From Rostratula benghalensis (lineage: Eukaryota; Chordata; Aves; Charadriiformes; Rostratulidae): a stretch of DNA of 64,000 nucleotides. Below, piece by piece: positions 12,701 through 27,700 of this stretch (positions within the stretch are counted from its first letter, which is position 1; each line of letters starts with the position of its first letter). The stretch spans positions 3,365,450-3,429,449 of the forward strand of contig VXAI01000049.1 of NCBI GenBank assembly GCA_013399305.1, read 5' to 3'. The translations under genes and the position numbers were made by a program. The notes beneath the pieces were generated by a model. The model ran no database searches. It was not told where the DNA came from and saw only the letters and a program-made list of their open reading frames with translations.

Positions 12701-15700
12701 AATAGGCAGAGAGGAATGAAAAGTAGTGAATACAGTGGAGAAAAATTTTCAAAACAATAAAAGGAAACAGTTACTAATGATAATGTTTCAAAAAGAGATT
12801 TAGCACAATTATTGAAAGAAACAGTGTGGAAGAATGTTCATAGAGAACTGAAAGAAAACCAGAAGGAACATTTAGGAAACAATAAATACAATGTCTTTAA
12901 CCAGTGCTCTGCAGGTACAGAAACACAAATGTTGGTACAAGGTGAATACCAGCAGAATTACTGCACACACAGCTGAGGATTACTCCACTAATACTAAGAG
13001 GTTAAATTAAAACTTTTTTTCATTAAAGGTGAGACTGCCTGCGTTTACTTCCCAGTGTAGGCTAAAAAAGGAATTTTGGAAGGAGTACTGTGAAAGAGAA
13101 CAGGTGGAGCACCAGACGGGCTCTGCTCTTCCATACCTAAAGATGCAGCCACTCTGCTTGCCAAGTCTTGAACTTTTAAACTCCCCATCAATGTTTCTCA
13201 TTTTTGCTACCAACAGCCTGTTTCCCTTTACAGTGTTCACAGAAAAAAAAAGGGTTTAGAACTCAGTCTACTAACTACTAGGTAAGTGCTGAGCACATTA
13301 ACATAAAGTGGTGTGTCCTTCTTCTAAAAGAAACATTAAGAAAAAAAGTCTTAACAGTGAAGACTTTTCTGGCTTAAAAATTGGTTCTGCATTAGCCTTT
13401 GAATCAGCTCAAGTGAGACCAAGGATTTGTGACTGCAATTCACCGTAACAGCCTTCAACAGCCCAACTTGGAAAGGCCCTTTCAAACATTCATCTTGTCT
13501 CTTCTCTTGTAAAGGGTAAAAATAACACAGATTGACAAAAATATTAACTTTATCTGAGATTGCAACTAGTTCAAAGTTTAAACTTGTCTTGCTTAAAGCA
13601 GTCAATAATTTGAGTTAAATGCTATAGATCACACGTAAACGTCACTATAGAGGGAACAGCTGCCGTAGTTAATCCAGAAAGCGAAATGTTCATATACTTT
13701 GTCATGAATAAAGGGAATTAAGACAGAAAGCCAGGAAAAGAAACAGCAAAAAAGAAATCCATCATGTTTAAAAGGTTTTCAGTATTCTATCAAATATGCC
13801 AGTAAACTCCATAGTATGTTGCATGCAGTATAAAATTTTAAAATGCAGAATAGAAAGCAGTTTTTGCCTAGCGGCGTATGTACCAAAGCAGAGGACACAC
13901 ACATCACCCACAGTCCATTCAAAACTCAAGCAAATGTGTGTGTTGAGATAAAAATGAGATAAAAAAACCCAAAAAACCCAACATTAAGACAACAAAATCC
14001 TTCACTTTGGCTGACTCAAAACCTGCCAGAATTTCCTCAGCCTCTTACCCAGGAGTTTGGCAATGATGTAAACCGCCTGGCCCCACAAGAAAAACTTTCC
14101 ATCACGTCCATTGTTACTGGGAAACCGTTTCTGACTGCCAGGGTTCTTCTTCTCCAGTTCAACAAAATCAGCTGGCACATAGTAATACTTGGGGACAACG
14201 GGACACCCTGTGGAGTTTTAAAATAAGTACAGTAAGTAAATAAATTCCCCTTCCCGAAGCATTTGATTGTAGTCCCCTAACGAAGCTGAAGTGAATTCAA
14301 AACAGGAAAAATTATACCCTACCAATAATTTAATCGAACTGAAAGACTGTTGGCATTCACTGTTATCTCTCAAAGCCACAATCAGTGTAGGAGACCCAGG
14401 GCAACAGGAAACTACTTTCTTCACCAAACAGTTCCACAGAATCTTTCTCAAAACACACACACTTTGTCTGTGTAGCACCTCACTGCGCAAGAAGAAAAAG
14501 AAAATCTTTTTCACTTAAGTAAAATGCAGCAGAGGTAACAAACCATAACCAAAAGAAACGAAAGCTGCATCACAGCAAAACACTTGGGGTGTTTTTTCCT
14601 GCATTTAACAGCAGATCGGTATCAGACAACTTCTTCCCCAAAGTAGTCAAACGTTTGGTAGAATTAAATGAAAATTCAAGTTTTTTGCAAGTATGCAAAA
14701 CCAAGTTAAAACCAACAGCTTAATTTTGAAACATCATGAAAGACAAGGGCATAACTTCTCCATTGGAAGATAGCATAAGCTGGGACCTAGAATGACACTC
14801 CGGGTACTCCTGATCACTCTAGACAAATAACCTTTATTTCAGCAGATTTTAAGTGGGCAAGAGTCAGAAATTTAGAAACATAATTAAAAATGATTGACCT
14901 AATTATATGCAATACCAAACCAAATTAGTATGCTTTTTTCAAAATTAAATTTCACTTAAATATTGCTTTAATGTTTAATTTATTGGGATGATGAACAGGT
15001 GATGAACAGAATGATGTTTCCATGTCAGGCTGTTTGCTTGGTCAAAAAAAAAAAAATAATATTACTGGCAAGAAACTGAGAAAAGTTAAAAAGTGAGAGT
15101 TACTAGAGACAGAATATTCAAATGAGCGAGGTATCAAAACCCCCCCAGAAATGTTAAGATGAGAAAAGCATGATGGCATTCAGCAAGAGGAACCACAAGA
15201 TTAATGTAGTGTCCACTGAACTTCACATATTCAGTAATAACCAGAAAAAAGTAATGATCAGCAAGGTCAGAAAATTTGCTACATCAGGAAAATTGGAACG
15301 GAAGTGTTTGAATTTTGTACAGAAAGTGGCTCACTTGAACAACTATTCTAAGTTTAAAGAACAAGCCAGACTAAAATATCCTGCATCTACTTGTGTAACT
15401 GTACCACAGATGTCAAGAACAGGTGACTAAAGATGCTGCATTTTAAAATTGGATTGTTAGTAGACTGAAGCTTGTTCTGTTCTCAGGACATTTTTTTCCT
15501 CCCACTCAAACTTATGGTCTTTTTCTTTCAACTGAGTTTTGGTTGGATGTGCCCGGAGGCCATCAGTACTCTTGTCTGCAGTTCCACAGACATCCTGCAG
15601 TGCACAATTTAAGTAACAGAACATTTATATTAAAATTAGCACGTTGCCACTTTCACTGTTCTAAGCTAAAACCAAATTTCATATGCATATACCAAATCAA

Positions 15701-18700
15701 GTTTTTCAAATCTTGTGAAGTTAAGCAAGAGTGAATGACACCGGTAACACTCGGCTGTACCCAGAGGAACACTGAAACACCACGAGTGTTGGGAGTTAAC
15801 GTCTTCCTCCAGAGTCAAAGTAAACTTTGTAAATAACAGGCGAAGGAGGGGAGGAATGACAGAGTACAGTGTAAATCTTACATTTAGATGAGTAGCATTT
15901 TTCCAGATAACATTACTTTTATTATCACAGTTTGTGATTCAATGTATCTGCATGGAAGAGATGATTTTGGCATTAGTAATCTGCCATCAGGAAACACAGC
16001 TGTATTACTTGTCCTTTGCTCTGACTGCAATATCCACTAATAGGAATGTCAGTATTTTAATAAATTCAGAACAGTAAAAAGTTACAGTGTTTTAGAAGAA
16101 TGATTATCAGATAATACCTTCAGATGTATGTTGAAGCAAAGGATCCAGAAGATCCTGATATTCCTTTACTTGTGCAGGATTTCCCCTAAAAACTCCTAAA
16201 AATAACCAAAAAAAAAATGATTTAATGGAAGAAATAACTTTTCTGCAAGCTTTATGTTCATAGAAGAAGAAAAAAAAATCTAGTGTTTATTTTTAAATGG
16301 GGTACAGCTAAATCTCTCAGGGCTCATGAATCAGCCACTTTCTTACCAGCTCAAACTGAAATCCATGGCAAGCCCCTCAGGACATAGAGCTGTGAACGTG
16401 GAGGGGCTCAGGAGCTGGATGCAGATGAGCTGGGAACAACTTCCCTCATTACAGCAGAAGGAAGAAGCAGAAAACGTGCCCCAGGGTGGGGGCAAACCAG
16501 CGGGTTCTAACTCTTTAGGACAGGGTTGCAAACTGATCTAGAAGTGTGTTCCCAGAAACCCCAATAAATAAATACAATAGGAATTTGAAGTAGTAAACTG
16601 AAAAATTTTTTTTTTTTGATTTTGGAGATGGAATGTTTACGTTGATGTTACCTAGGTACTATTTAATTTTTTTTTTTAAATCAGACTAACTGGCTACATG
16701 GAAAAACGTGGCCAGGAAGTACAGACATTTCAAAGAAAAACTAGGCCTTTTCTGGTTCGCTTTCTTCTCTTCTGAATTCTGTTTCAATTACTACAGAATA
16801 TCCAACTTGAAAAGACCTGCTGCAGCATTCAGTTTGTCAATGCCTTCTCTCTTCTGCTTCCTTTTCTCTCATGTGCTGCTGTGAAGTTGTGCTACACTGT
16901 GAAAGGTTTAAGGCTTAAAAAGCAATGCAGGGCTGAATGTCACAGATTTAAGCTTTTACTAAGCCCATATTGAGTTATATTCTAAAAACAGTTCACGTTA
17001 GAAATGCTGAAAAAAGAAGGGTTGGGTGCTTGGGGTTTTTTAACCCGTGAGACAGACCTCTAAATGAGGTATCTAGTGTCACTGCTTTATGGTTTACTTT
17101 GGCAGGACAGGAATATAATTTTGTATCCTTCCTCTAAGAGCCCATCTCTCCAATACCTTTAAAGAACAAGAATGTAAAACCATACTTACCATCAATTATC
17201 ATGAAAATAAAAAACAGAGGGAATTCACACTCAATGCCATCAAAAAGCTGGAAAAAAAAAAAAGTCATCAGAGATTTCATCATTTTCATCATTTTGATTT
17301 AAGGAAACACATTTGAACAGCCCATTGAATAATTTCGAAGTCCCAAAAGACAAATATGAACGCAACAATCATTTCAGTAGATCAGGTTTGCGGTTAGCGT
17401 GCAGCTTCTTAATTCTGTGGGTGCTTTAACTGTGCTTTTACGTATGCCATATCTCATTCTCAAGCAGAATATTTCTATAACCTGTTTTATTTTCCACAGA
17501 GAAACTATTAGAGAGGGAAAAAAATAAATTTTCATTTAGATAACCTTTACTGATAAACACTGTGGTCAAAAGCAAAATTGTTTTCCATACACTCAGACTG
17601 TAGTCAGCTGTGAAATTAAATAAAATGATAAATAACTTCCTTATTTGTTATGTGAAATCAGCTGTACCCTATATGTAAATGGGAGCACATTCATTACAAA
17701 ACAAATCAATGAGTTAACTTGCTGACTTGGCAATCTCTCAAAACTGCACACACCAAATTACAAAAATGCATCTCCTTCAGCTGAAGCAATTAGGAATCAC
17801 TGCGCAATTCAAACTGCAAATAGGATTTGGGGTGGGGGTGGGGGGGGACTGGGTTGGTTTTCTTTTCTTTGTGATTTTTGTGGGGATTCCGTTTTGGTTT
17901 TCTTTGGCTTTTGGTGGGGTTTTGTTGTTGTTTTTAGGTACTGCCTGAACATTTCAGAAACCTAAGCTTGCCCTTCTACAGGCCAGGTATTCCTTTACCT
18001 TAATTTCTGCTGGTTTATAGTAACGTCGTGTTTTGTCCTCCAGTGCTGTTCTGTACCCATCTCTCAGAAATCTTTTAAACCCATATTTTCCTTTCAATTT
18101 TCTAATGATTTTATCTAGTGTTTGACTGAACAAAACCTCATCATCCAAAGCAAATGCAGGGTAACTGAGACAAGGCAAAAGAGCCGCATCAGTATTCTGT
18201 AGGAGTGGGAGAAAGAGCACATTACAAATTTTAATTAATCTCTGACAATTATTTGATGCACAAACAAAGACTGTTTAACTTACTAAGTGAAATATATATT
18301 TGGAACATAATCTTATATTTATCAAAATCATAGTACCATTATATTAAAATAGCATGCAGAATAAGGCTTCTAAAGATGCATAAGGATAAACCGCAACATT
18401 CAGATGTACGATTTAAAAGAGAACTCATTTCACTCAAACTCTGACCTGCTTTACAGTTGCAGGGATAAGTGAATATATTCTAGAACTTTGTGGTTTTAGA
18501 AACAACAAATATCCTCCAGGTTATTCCAGGAGAAACGCTAACATTTGGGTATCACGCCCTCTGAAAGAATCGTGAGCATTTTACAAAGGCACAATGCTGC
18601 GAGGTAACTATGATTAAATCCTCCTTTCTGAAAAGCTTTTTTTCAGGACTGTTCTTAGGTGCTGTAACAAACAAGACCTGATTTGCCATTAAGGTGATAA

Positions 18701-21700
18701 GGGAATAATTTCAAGGAAAAAATATGAGTAGCATTTCTCAAGAAACACCTGCAACTATAATGAATTAAAAAGACAGGAAAAAACATGAACTGAGTTGACA
18801 CTAGAGGTGAGCTTACAGGAACACAAAACAGTCGTTTTGAGCTCCGCTTCTTATGTCACGCACGGCTTTGTTATTCCCTTCTGCCGAACAACAGAAAGAA
18901 ATCAAGTAAAATACCAGAAGCTCTCTAGTACCACTGATGTGAACCAAAACAGAAAAAAATGGGACGTGAAGATCCTTTCTGTAGCATAAGGAACCTATGA
19001 AACCAGCTTCTGTCAGAATATTCCAAGTCTCCACCAAATAATGAACAGTAAAAGAGTTCTAAAGGACTATTAGACTATACAAAATTAGCTGACAGGGCCT
19101 TTTATTTTAATTATCCAGTACTACAACTGTGCTATAATTCTTCTACAGAATGAGTAAACTATTAACATTGAGGATTAATAGCCTGTTTCTTGAAAAAAAA
19201 AAAATGCTATTATACCCCAGAATGAACAAGAAAAAGCAGTAAAACTATTATCACTCATTTTAAATTACTGATGTTCACAAATGTAATTTCCCTTTGATGC
19301 TACTACTGAAACAGATTTTTTTTTAATTAATCTATACTTATGTCACTTTGATTTACTCACTGAGGAAATATTTATTTGTAACAGTAGCTTATAACAACAA
19401 GAAATCCTCCATCTTCAGCAACTTATGAAAAGCCAACCTTAAAGGCTTCTTTTCTAGACAGAAGAATGAATGGAAGCTAAAATAAAGTGTTTCAAATCTG
19501 CAGGCACTGAGTGCATCATGGAAAGCAGGCCAAAAGAAAAACAACCACCAAGACTGCAAATCCAACTGAAACTACTGCAGATCACTAGTACTTTAAATTT
19601 TTTTTTAAAAATTTAAAACATTAACTTTTAATTGTTTAGAAAGCTACAAACAGGCCAACACTTTAACTTAAACATTCAGCAAATAAGGAACACCGTCATC
19701 ATTCCACTTCAGAAAAACAACTACATCACAGTGACATCTCAGAAGGCAAAATTTAGTATCTTCCCAGTAAATTCCTATTTTTATTAAGCAGAACATCATG
19801 GCCACCACAGAACTAAGAATTCTGTTCACATCCACTTATTTTCTCCACACTCTGTTGAAGTGAATTTATTTTAATTACTTACATGAGACCTTGACTCTCG
19901 GGGCAGCAATGAGCAGAGAGTCTGTCTGTTACGGTTATGGGCATCAAAATCCACGAATATCACAGACCAAGAGCAGCCCTGTAAACAGAACATGACATCT
20001 GCTCAAGGGAAGGAAGAAAGGGCAGCATCTCCTGGGGAAAACGGTTCTTTCTTTTACTAAAGTTAGACTGTAATTGTCTGGTAGCTGGTAATTCTAATCC
20101 AAAACCTTACCACAATATCAAGTGAAAACATCTTGAGTTTTCAAACACATTTAAATATAGCCAAAATCAGATGGTTTTATCTACCAGTGGTCACGATTTA
20201 TAGGATTCATTCAAGATAGCTTTAATTCTCGACAAACAATGACTGTATTGAGGACAAAGAAAAAAGCAGCTGTCCCTCCCTGTGACCTCAGGAAATATTT
20301 CCTAGAGTGATGGCAAATATTTCATTGTCAGTTAGAACACGAATAACTGGACATTCACCCAAGATACCGCTTTGGGAAAGGGCTTCCATAGCAAACAAAA
20401 ATGGCCTGCTTTTCAGCTGTCATGAGGTCAATGTTATCAACATTTACCCCTTAGCAGAAGCCTGAAAAAGTCAGAAAAATTCCCGTTGCTGAGATACTGT
20501 TGGAACAGAATCAACAGCATTTGAAAGGATTATCAGTAGGCAGGTTTTTGGAAACTCAATGCAGTTGGTTAAGGAATGGGTATCTTCATCCACGTTGTCA
20601 TTGATAATGAATCTCAGTGGCAGGGTCCCACTGGAAGACACATTCAACACTGAACTCACTCTATTACTGTCATAAATACCATACCATCCATTTTCAAGTG
20701 TTCATCAAATTTCTCCTAAAAAAGCAGTCAGTTCCTTTGGTATGCTCTTCTCTTAGGAAGACTGTTCCAGAACCCACTCTCTCTAATGATTAAAAACTCA
20801 AATTTCCAAGTTAGTTTCTACACAACTACCTAATCACCCGTCTTTTTGTGTCAGTATTGGCACCCATTCATTTGACTTTCCAAACAAGAAAGGTTTTTTT
20901 CTTACTTACTCTTTACACACACTCTAACAGCTATCATACAAATACTCTGCTGTTCTGGGCTAAAAAACCCCATATTTTTCCACTGGCCTCATGGAAAATA
21001 ATCTATCTGTTCTCCTAATCATTCTAGCACAATATAATGAATACTGAAGAGATAAGAATGTATATAGATAATCACATTTGCTTTGATGATTTGTTAGTCT
21101 CCTACTTTCTCCTTAATCCAGATTCTGATTATTCACAAATCTCTAAATTCATCTACAAACTCTGAACACACTCTGTCTACACGTCCTTTCTGCCGCTTCA
21201 AAATCTGTGCTTCACTAAAGGATTCTGACTAATTTGCATCTGGTAAAACCACAAACATCTTCTTTTACAGACTAGCTATTATTCTTCTCTAAAGACTGTA
21301 AAGTTCTGTAGTAAGGACACCTTACAAAGACCTGAATTTTTCTAACAGATAATTTTTTTCCACAGACAAATACAGCCAATACAGGTAGCTCATACACAAA
21401 CCAAACTGATTATACTATGACTAGGTCAGATTTGGAACAGTGCTCATCTAGTCACCAGCAGTCCCATTTAGTGCATACATGCACACACTTCATGAGTTCA
21501 TTAACTCACACTGCCAGGAAACACACATCCTCTTATGCAGATTTTTTGCTGGTATGCCATTTTTTCTAAAAGCTATTGTAGCTAAAAAGGGAATTTTTAC
21601 ATTAGCGGTACAAAGGTTAAGCCATTTATACTCGGTGATACTCTGAAACCAGAGGTTTGGGTTATCAAGTCCACAAAAAGATAAAATAAGTTACAGTACT

Positions 21701-24700
21701 TTTAGGAGTGATAATTCTGAAGTGATTAACTAAAACCAAACTGAAATGCAATCAGTTCACACTGCAGCCTAAATGTAAAATAAATTCATACACAAACAGA
21801 TCAGGCCCACTTTTACAGTTCTTCCATGCTCTTTGTCACTTCTCCTAAGTTCTGTTAAAACTACGCAGAAGTTAGGAGAACACACTGATGTCAGGATCTG
21901 GCTATGATCAACGCACACTTAAGGGCAGCAGCAGAATTCTTATGGCAATGTCATAGACATTAACTACTTCATACAGGTTTATAACTATTGTTTCAGACAT
22001 ACACAACACACTGGGAAGAACTTAACAAATTTAGCATAGGATATAAAGCAAAATAATGACCACCTAAGTAACTTATTTATCTCTGTTATACTGAAATTCT
22101 CTTTGCAGTGTGTAAATAAATCTTCTACCGAGAGAACATTAGGATTACAGCTTGACTGTATTTTTATAGTTACAATTCCCACATTTTATGAAATACTCTG
22201 GTACGATGGAGATGACAAGGAACACCATTTAAAAACTGTGAATTAATTCCTTTTCAGGTTAAAGCATGTCAAGTTCAGATTAAACAAAGACGACCCATGA
22301 ACGCACAGGGGACCTGCCCCATCATGATGTACTCAAAGATGTATCACACACGTGTGCGTGTGCGAGCACAGCCACAATCCTGCATATTTGTATTTATCAG
22401 TCTTTTCCAGCAGGCAGTGTGAGTGGGAAAATCTGCATGGAGAAGCTGAGCAGGCTGCTCTGCCCAGCGCTGATTTATGGAGTTGCAGGTGCAAACAAGT
22501 TCCTCTTGAGGGGCTCAGCAGGATTTCTCAAAGCTATTGGAACCCACCTGGAGCTCAGCACAAAGGCAAACTCTGCCGCAGACTGAAGGTCAAAATGCTT
22601 TCTCTTTATGCTAAGTAACTTGGAAATAAACTCTCCAAGCATTTAAAACTGGTTTTGCTTCAGTAATTTATTCATCCATTTCAGAGTTTAGTTTAAAAAA
22701 AAAAATCATTTGAAAAAACCCAACCAACCCAGCAGATGCATTTACTGGTGTGTGAGGCTGTTGGGAAGGTAAAGATTGTAGATAAACCTTTTTTTTGGAA
22801 ATACTGACAATGTGTGTATAATGTCTGTCATTATTTAAGGTCCTTACCAGATCCCAGCTCTTGATGCATAGTATCAGCTTTTAAAATGTACATAAATAAA
22901 CCCAAACTAGACCAAATGGGTGTTTTTGACACTCTGTATTTGTGTATGTATAAAGAGCAGTTTCATACTTCTCCACTCATCAGCAAACCCCATCAATAAC
23001 TCCTCAGGAGTGGATTCTAAACAGCACAAGCCTATTGTACTACAGCACTAGTACAAATACAGCGATGCAAAAACCAGCCAAACACACACCAAAAAACCCC
23101 ACCAAAAAACACCATGAAAAGATACCCACAAAAATTGGAATGGATGCCTAAGTCTGCAGAGGCAGTTTAGGAAGATCTCCTGCTTTATGCCATAAGACCA
23201 TGAAGGGTCTAACAGTGGTAGGCGGTAGAGCTTTCCAGCAGTAGGCAAGATTGTTTAATAGATCATACTTCTGTGTCAGTTGCTGACTATTTAAAACAAA
23301 TTCTAACTTATATTTTTGACCACAAGCATTTGCATAGCTCTAAGAAGTTTTAGTTTAATGGTTGTTTTTATAAGAACAAACTAAAAGGAAGAACTTTTTG
23401 TCCAACTATGCTAATAATTACTGTATGGCTTTTCCGATCCATATCTCCCATTTTACCAATAGAAAAACGGAGACAAAAATAACTAAGGATGTTTTAATAA
23501 ATCAAACAGTACAGAAAGGAACTTGGAATGTAATTTGGACTGTCTCCCAGTCACACTTTGACAGCTGACCTAGCTTATGCTCGTTAGCTCACACAAAGAG
23601 CACCTGAGAATTCCCCTTATTCACCATTACCATTTTTATCTTCTCCCCTTCCTACTGGTTTCTTCATAGCAAACCACTGCATTTAACCAGCATTTTTAAA
23701 GCTGAATGTTTGAAACAGACAAGTATCTCAATCTGAAAGTCAGCTCCATCTGATTTACCAGACAAAGAGGAGAGCAGAGGTATTGCAGAAAGAGAAAAAT
23801 AATCCCATTTTGAAGCCAGCAAATACATATAGAAACTTTACTCAAAAAATGCACAAACTTATACTTCAAATCCAGGTCACAGTTACTAAATTATTAAAAC
23901 TCAAAAGGCTGATATACTGTGGCACTCAACCCCAGGAAGAGGTAAAGTACATTTAATTAATTCATGTAATTTTGCATGAAATACAGACATTTGGGCATGT
24001 GAGCAAGGTCTATCAGTTACAGATCAAAAAGGATGGGATTCCAGGAAAACAGTGCGATAAGGAAGGCCTTCCTTCGTGTCCTGAGCTCACCTGCTGGTGA
24101 CCGACCTGTCCTCCCATCACACAACTTCCAGACAAAACTCACCAGCAAGTTTTGTAATCATTTCTACACACGCTTGATGCCATCCAGCTTTCTCTTCAGC
24201 TGCACTCCTGCCCTTCATTTCCATTCATTAATAACACCTATAGCTTGACAATAACGCACCTCCTCCATTTGTAAAACTTCTAGATCATTCATTTGAAAAA
24301 GTAGTCTTTGATTTTAGCTACAGGTGTAGCTGTAGGTGTAACACCTAAAAAAGGATGTACATCGAAGGGGAATACAAGTCAAAGATAAAAATCTATGAAA
24401 AGACTGGCTTTCATCACTGATCCAAGCCATACAAAAGGATGGCAAATGATTTTACCACTATGCAACAAATAAAAATTAAAAGCCAGTAAAACAGTAGGAT
24501 TATGTACAGGTAGCTTGTTTAAAGTCTTGATCAAAAGACACACAAAGGAACAAAACAGAAGTAAGGTAATACTTGTAGGTAAAAGTATATTTTATTATGA
24601 TCAACAGATACAGTTCTGAAAGGAAAAGCTTTTTGGCAACCAAATGCTTTTGCAGAGTAAGCAGCAATCATTTTAGATTTGTTTTTTTTAGAAAGTAGTT

Positions 24701-27700
24701 CTTGATAGTAAAGGCATTAATGATTTTATCTGACAAATTCTGGACCTGAAACAGATGCAATCAGTTTGCAAACTACCATTTTTAAACAGCTGTAATCTAT
24801 CAAACTAAAAAAAAAATTTCTCAATACCCTAAATGTCCTCTGATCCACAGTATAAATCATTACTGCTAAAAAAAAAATCCAAAAAAAAAAAAGAGAGAAA
24901 ACAAACATTTTATTACCTGATTTCCAAAGAGATAAAAAAAATTAATTGCTTCTAAAGCTGCTTTTGCCAGTCCCACAGAGCTGAGGAGAATAACAAAAAA
25001 AACCAAACAGAGGTATCATAATGCAATCCCAGACCAAAATTTTACATGTTTGACAGCTTTCAGAACTATGATCTTTTCATAATTTGAATTTTGTACTTAA
25101 CCTTTATGTTTTAACAAAATGATGAAGCTGCAAATTTGGGGCTGTTTGGTGGTGGGTTGCTTTGGGTTGTGGTTTTTTTTTTTAAATACTTTTCAGCATT
25201 TTTACTTGTCTTCAAATGTCAGAGACCATCTGGAATAAGCACTCCTGCTCTCACCTTGCTACTAGACATCTGGCATTATGGATTTCAAGGTCTGGCTAAT
25301 GGTGTATTAACAAAGGATTCACTTCAGCACAATTTTTCAACCCAGCTCTCCAGCATTAAACTTTGAAAGACTGACTCTGACCGGCTTTTCACGTAGTAAA
25401 AGAACTCATCAATCTGGAGTCAGAAAAGGAGGCTTTTTGATGCCAACCATTCAGCGAAACATCTTTTATTTCACATACTCCATGACCAGTATCCATCACA
25501 AAGAAAACAAGACCCAGAAATACTACCAACAAGCTTTTAAGTTCATGCTTAAAGACATTAAGCACTAGTAGTATCTCCTAAAATCATAATAATAATAACA
25601 TATATATGTTAGCAATAGATTGAGATATGTGATAATTTTAAAAACATTATCTACTGAAATACAATTTATTACCAGTTATGAAAATGACATACACACTAAG
25701 ACAAAAAAAAAAAAATTTCATTTAGAAATAAATTTAGTCTTTGACTTTTCTTGTGTGTATTTGAAAAAAAAAAAAAACAACACAAAACCCCACACACTTT
25801 TGACCTTTTTTTTTTTTTAAAGAAAAGCTCAAGCCAATAAAACTCAATGTGCATTTGACAAGTTTATATAAAATTTAAAATATGACAGAGGGCAGAGTTT
25901 TGAAATACTGTTTTAAAGAATATGTAATTATAAATAGGCCAACTTCATACGAGTCCATTCAACTACAATAAGGATCTAAAGCATTGTATACAAATAAAAT
26001 GCTAAATTTTTTGCACACTGCTTCAAAATTACACGTTAAAAATGGGCATGGGGCATTGAATGTAAAATTAGAAGAGCTGGTTCCCAACTAAAAAACGTAA
26101 CATACAATGCTACCGGATTTCTGAGAGTTCTACTGTCAAACACAAGCATCCAAAGTAGGGAAAGGTCTTTGCGCTGCTTACGAAGTGATGACACAAAAGT
26201 ACAGGATCTAGAAATACTACAGAAGTCCAGGTAATAAAGCAATCATCTTTTAAAGTCTCTTAGAGGATCTGGCAAAACAGATTAAGAGCATCCAGTAAAA
26301 CAAAGCCTAGTGCGATTCTCCCAACTTTATTAATAACTAAATTCATATTAATTAAAACACCTCTGCCTTTGTCTCCAAGACACTACAGTGCCTCTCACCA
26401 ATGCACTGCCACCTGTCTCTGCTTCAGTTCTGTTTGAACTACAACAGTGATTTCTGTCTCTGCTTCAGTTCTGTATGAACTACAACAGTGATTTATTGCA
26501 CTCACTGACAGCTCACTTGTTGGCCTTCAATGACTTGTCCCGGTTTTGAAGCTCCTCCTTCAGAATCAAGTTTCATCTTTCTCCCTAACTGCCCATTCCT
26601 TTAGGTAGCAGCACTGCTTTCCAACTACATTAGAATTAATTTGAAATATTTTTCATCAAAATAAGGCAATAAATGAGACAATAGAAAAGAAAGACAGAAC
26701 AGTAACAAGGAAGTATGGATGTCTACCTTGTTATCTTTAAAAGTTAACAAATTGGAAGACGCAGAGCAAAAGACTGAAAAAGGCAATAGCAGAATGAATC
26801 AGGCTGACATGACAAAAGATTCAGAGTTAAAAAAAGACCACAAGGGTAAACAGAAGTGACAGAACATAGTATGAAGACATAGATCAACACAGCAGGAAGA
26901 AAGCCTCCAACCTTAGCAAGATAAAAGCCATTGGAAAGAAGAATTGAAAGGTTCATCTTTCCATAAAGCCTTCCCTTACAAGGGAGAGGAAGCTGACACT
27001 CTCCTCAGCTCACAGCCATTTAGATGCAGCTACTCTGCTTTTTCCAATTGGGTACAATACACAAATTAGGAGAAAAACACCCCAAACACACACACAAAAC
27101 AAAAAATGAACTCTCATAAACATCTGCACTGCTGTATATAGATGCTTGAAACATCAGATTTTTAAGAACTGGGAAAGTCTGCAAAAACCAGAATATATGA
27201 ATTAATTTAACAGTTGATCTATTAGTTTGTCTGGGGGTCCACGTGCCCAGCTAACGTGAGAACAGCACTGGCAAAGCCATATTCACAACTGTGAAGAACT
27301 CAAGCACCTGTAAGAATCTGAGGGCTACACTCCACTGACAGGGAAATAGCAAAATTAACAACAGTTGGGAATACGTGGCTTCCAAACGTGACAGCCCTAG
27401 ATTTTTGGTCTATAAAAATAAATAATGAAGTAACACTGAGTTAGACAAAATACTCAGAAAATCATCACTAACAATCCCCAAATTTCTGCAAGAGGAGTTG
27501 TGATAGCATTGACATACTGCACTTTCCAGCCAAAAACCACACAGCAACCAAATTACTGGAAAAGTGCATACAGGGACTGTGCTTTGACTTTAATTCTGCT
27601 ATACTCCCTGCAGCATTTTGGGATCAGAGCAAACTTTTTACCTTACTATAAATAAACTGGTTTGCAGCACTCATTCTTAGAAAATTTCACATGTTTACTA

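Larger units (their letters stand above)
9806..14048 (-). other. PHKB: PHKB intron 13 (4.2 kb)
   Basis: Holds a GC-rich block with a 24-bp minisatellite (about 10780-11110), a (CAG)5 run at 11613-11627, and a CR1 fragment at 12296-12446. Poly-A tracts lie near 10397-10414. Remaining sequence is AT-rich without a nameable element. Confidence 0.78.

Noticed and set aside
13376..13520. Possible CR1 remnant (TTGGAAAGGCCCTTT)
   Set aside because: Only a short phrase resembles CR1; the flanks do not extend the match.
19888..19893. Alternative exon 9 donor TCAAG/GTCTCA
   Set aside because: It would remove R-S-H and disturb the phase into exon 10; the downstream CAT/GTAAGT donor is stronger and gives the conserved RESRSH-NTDAAL junction.
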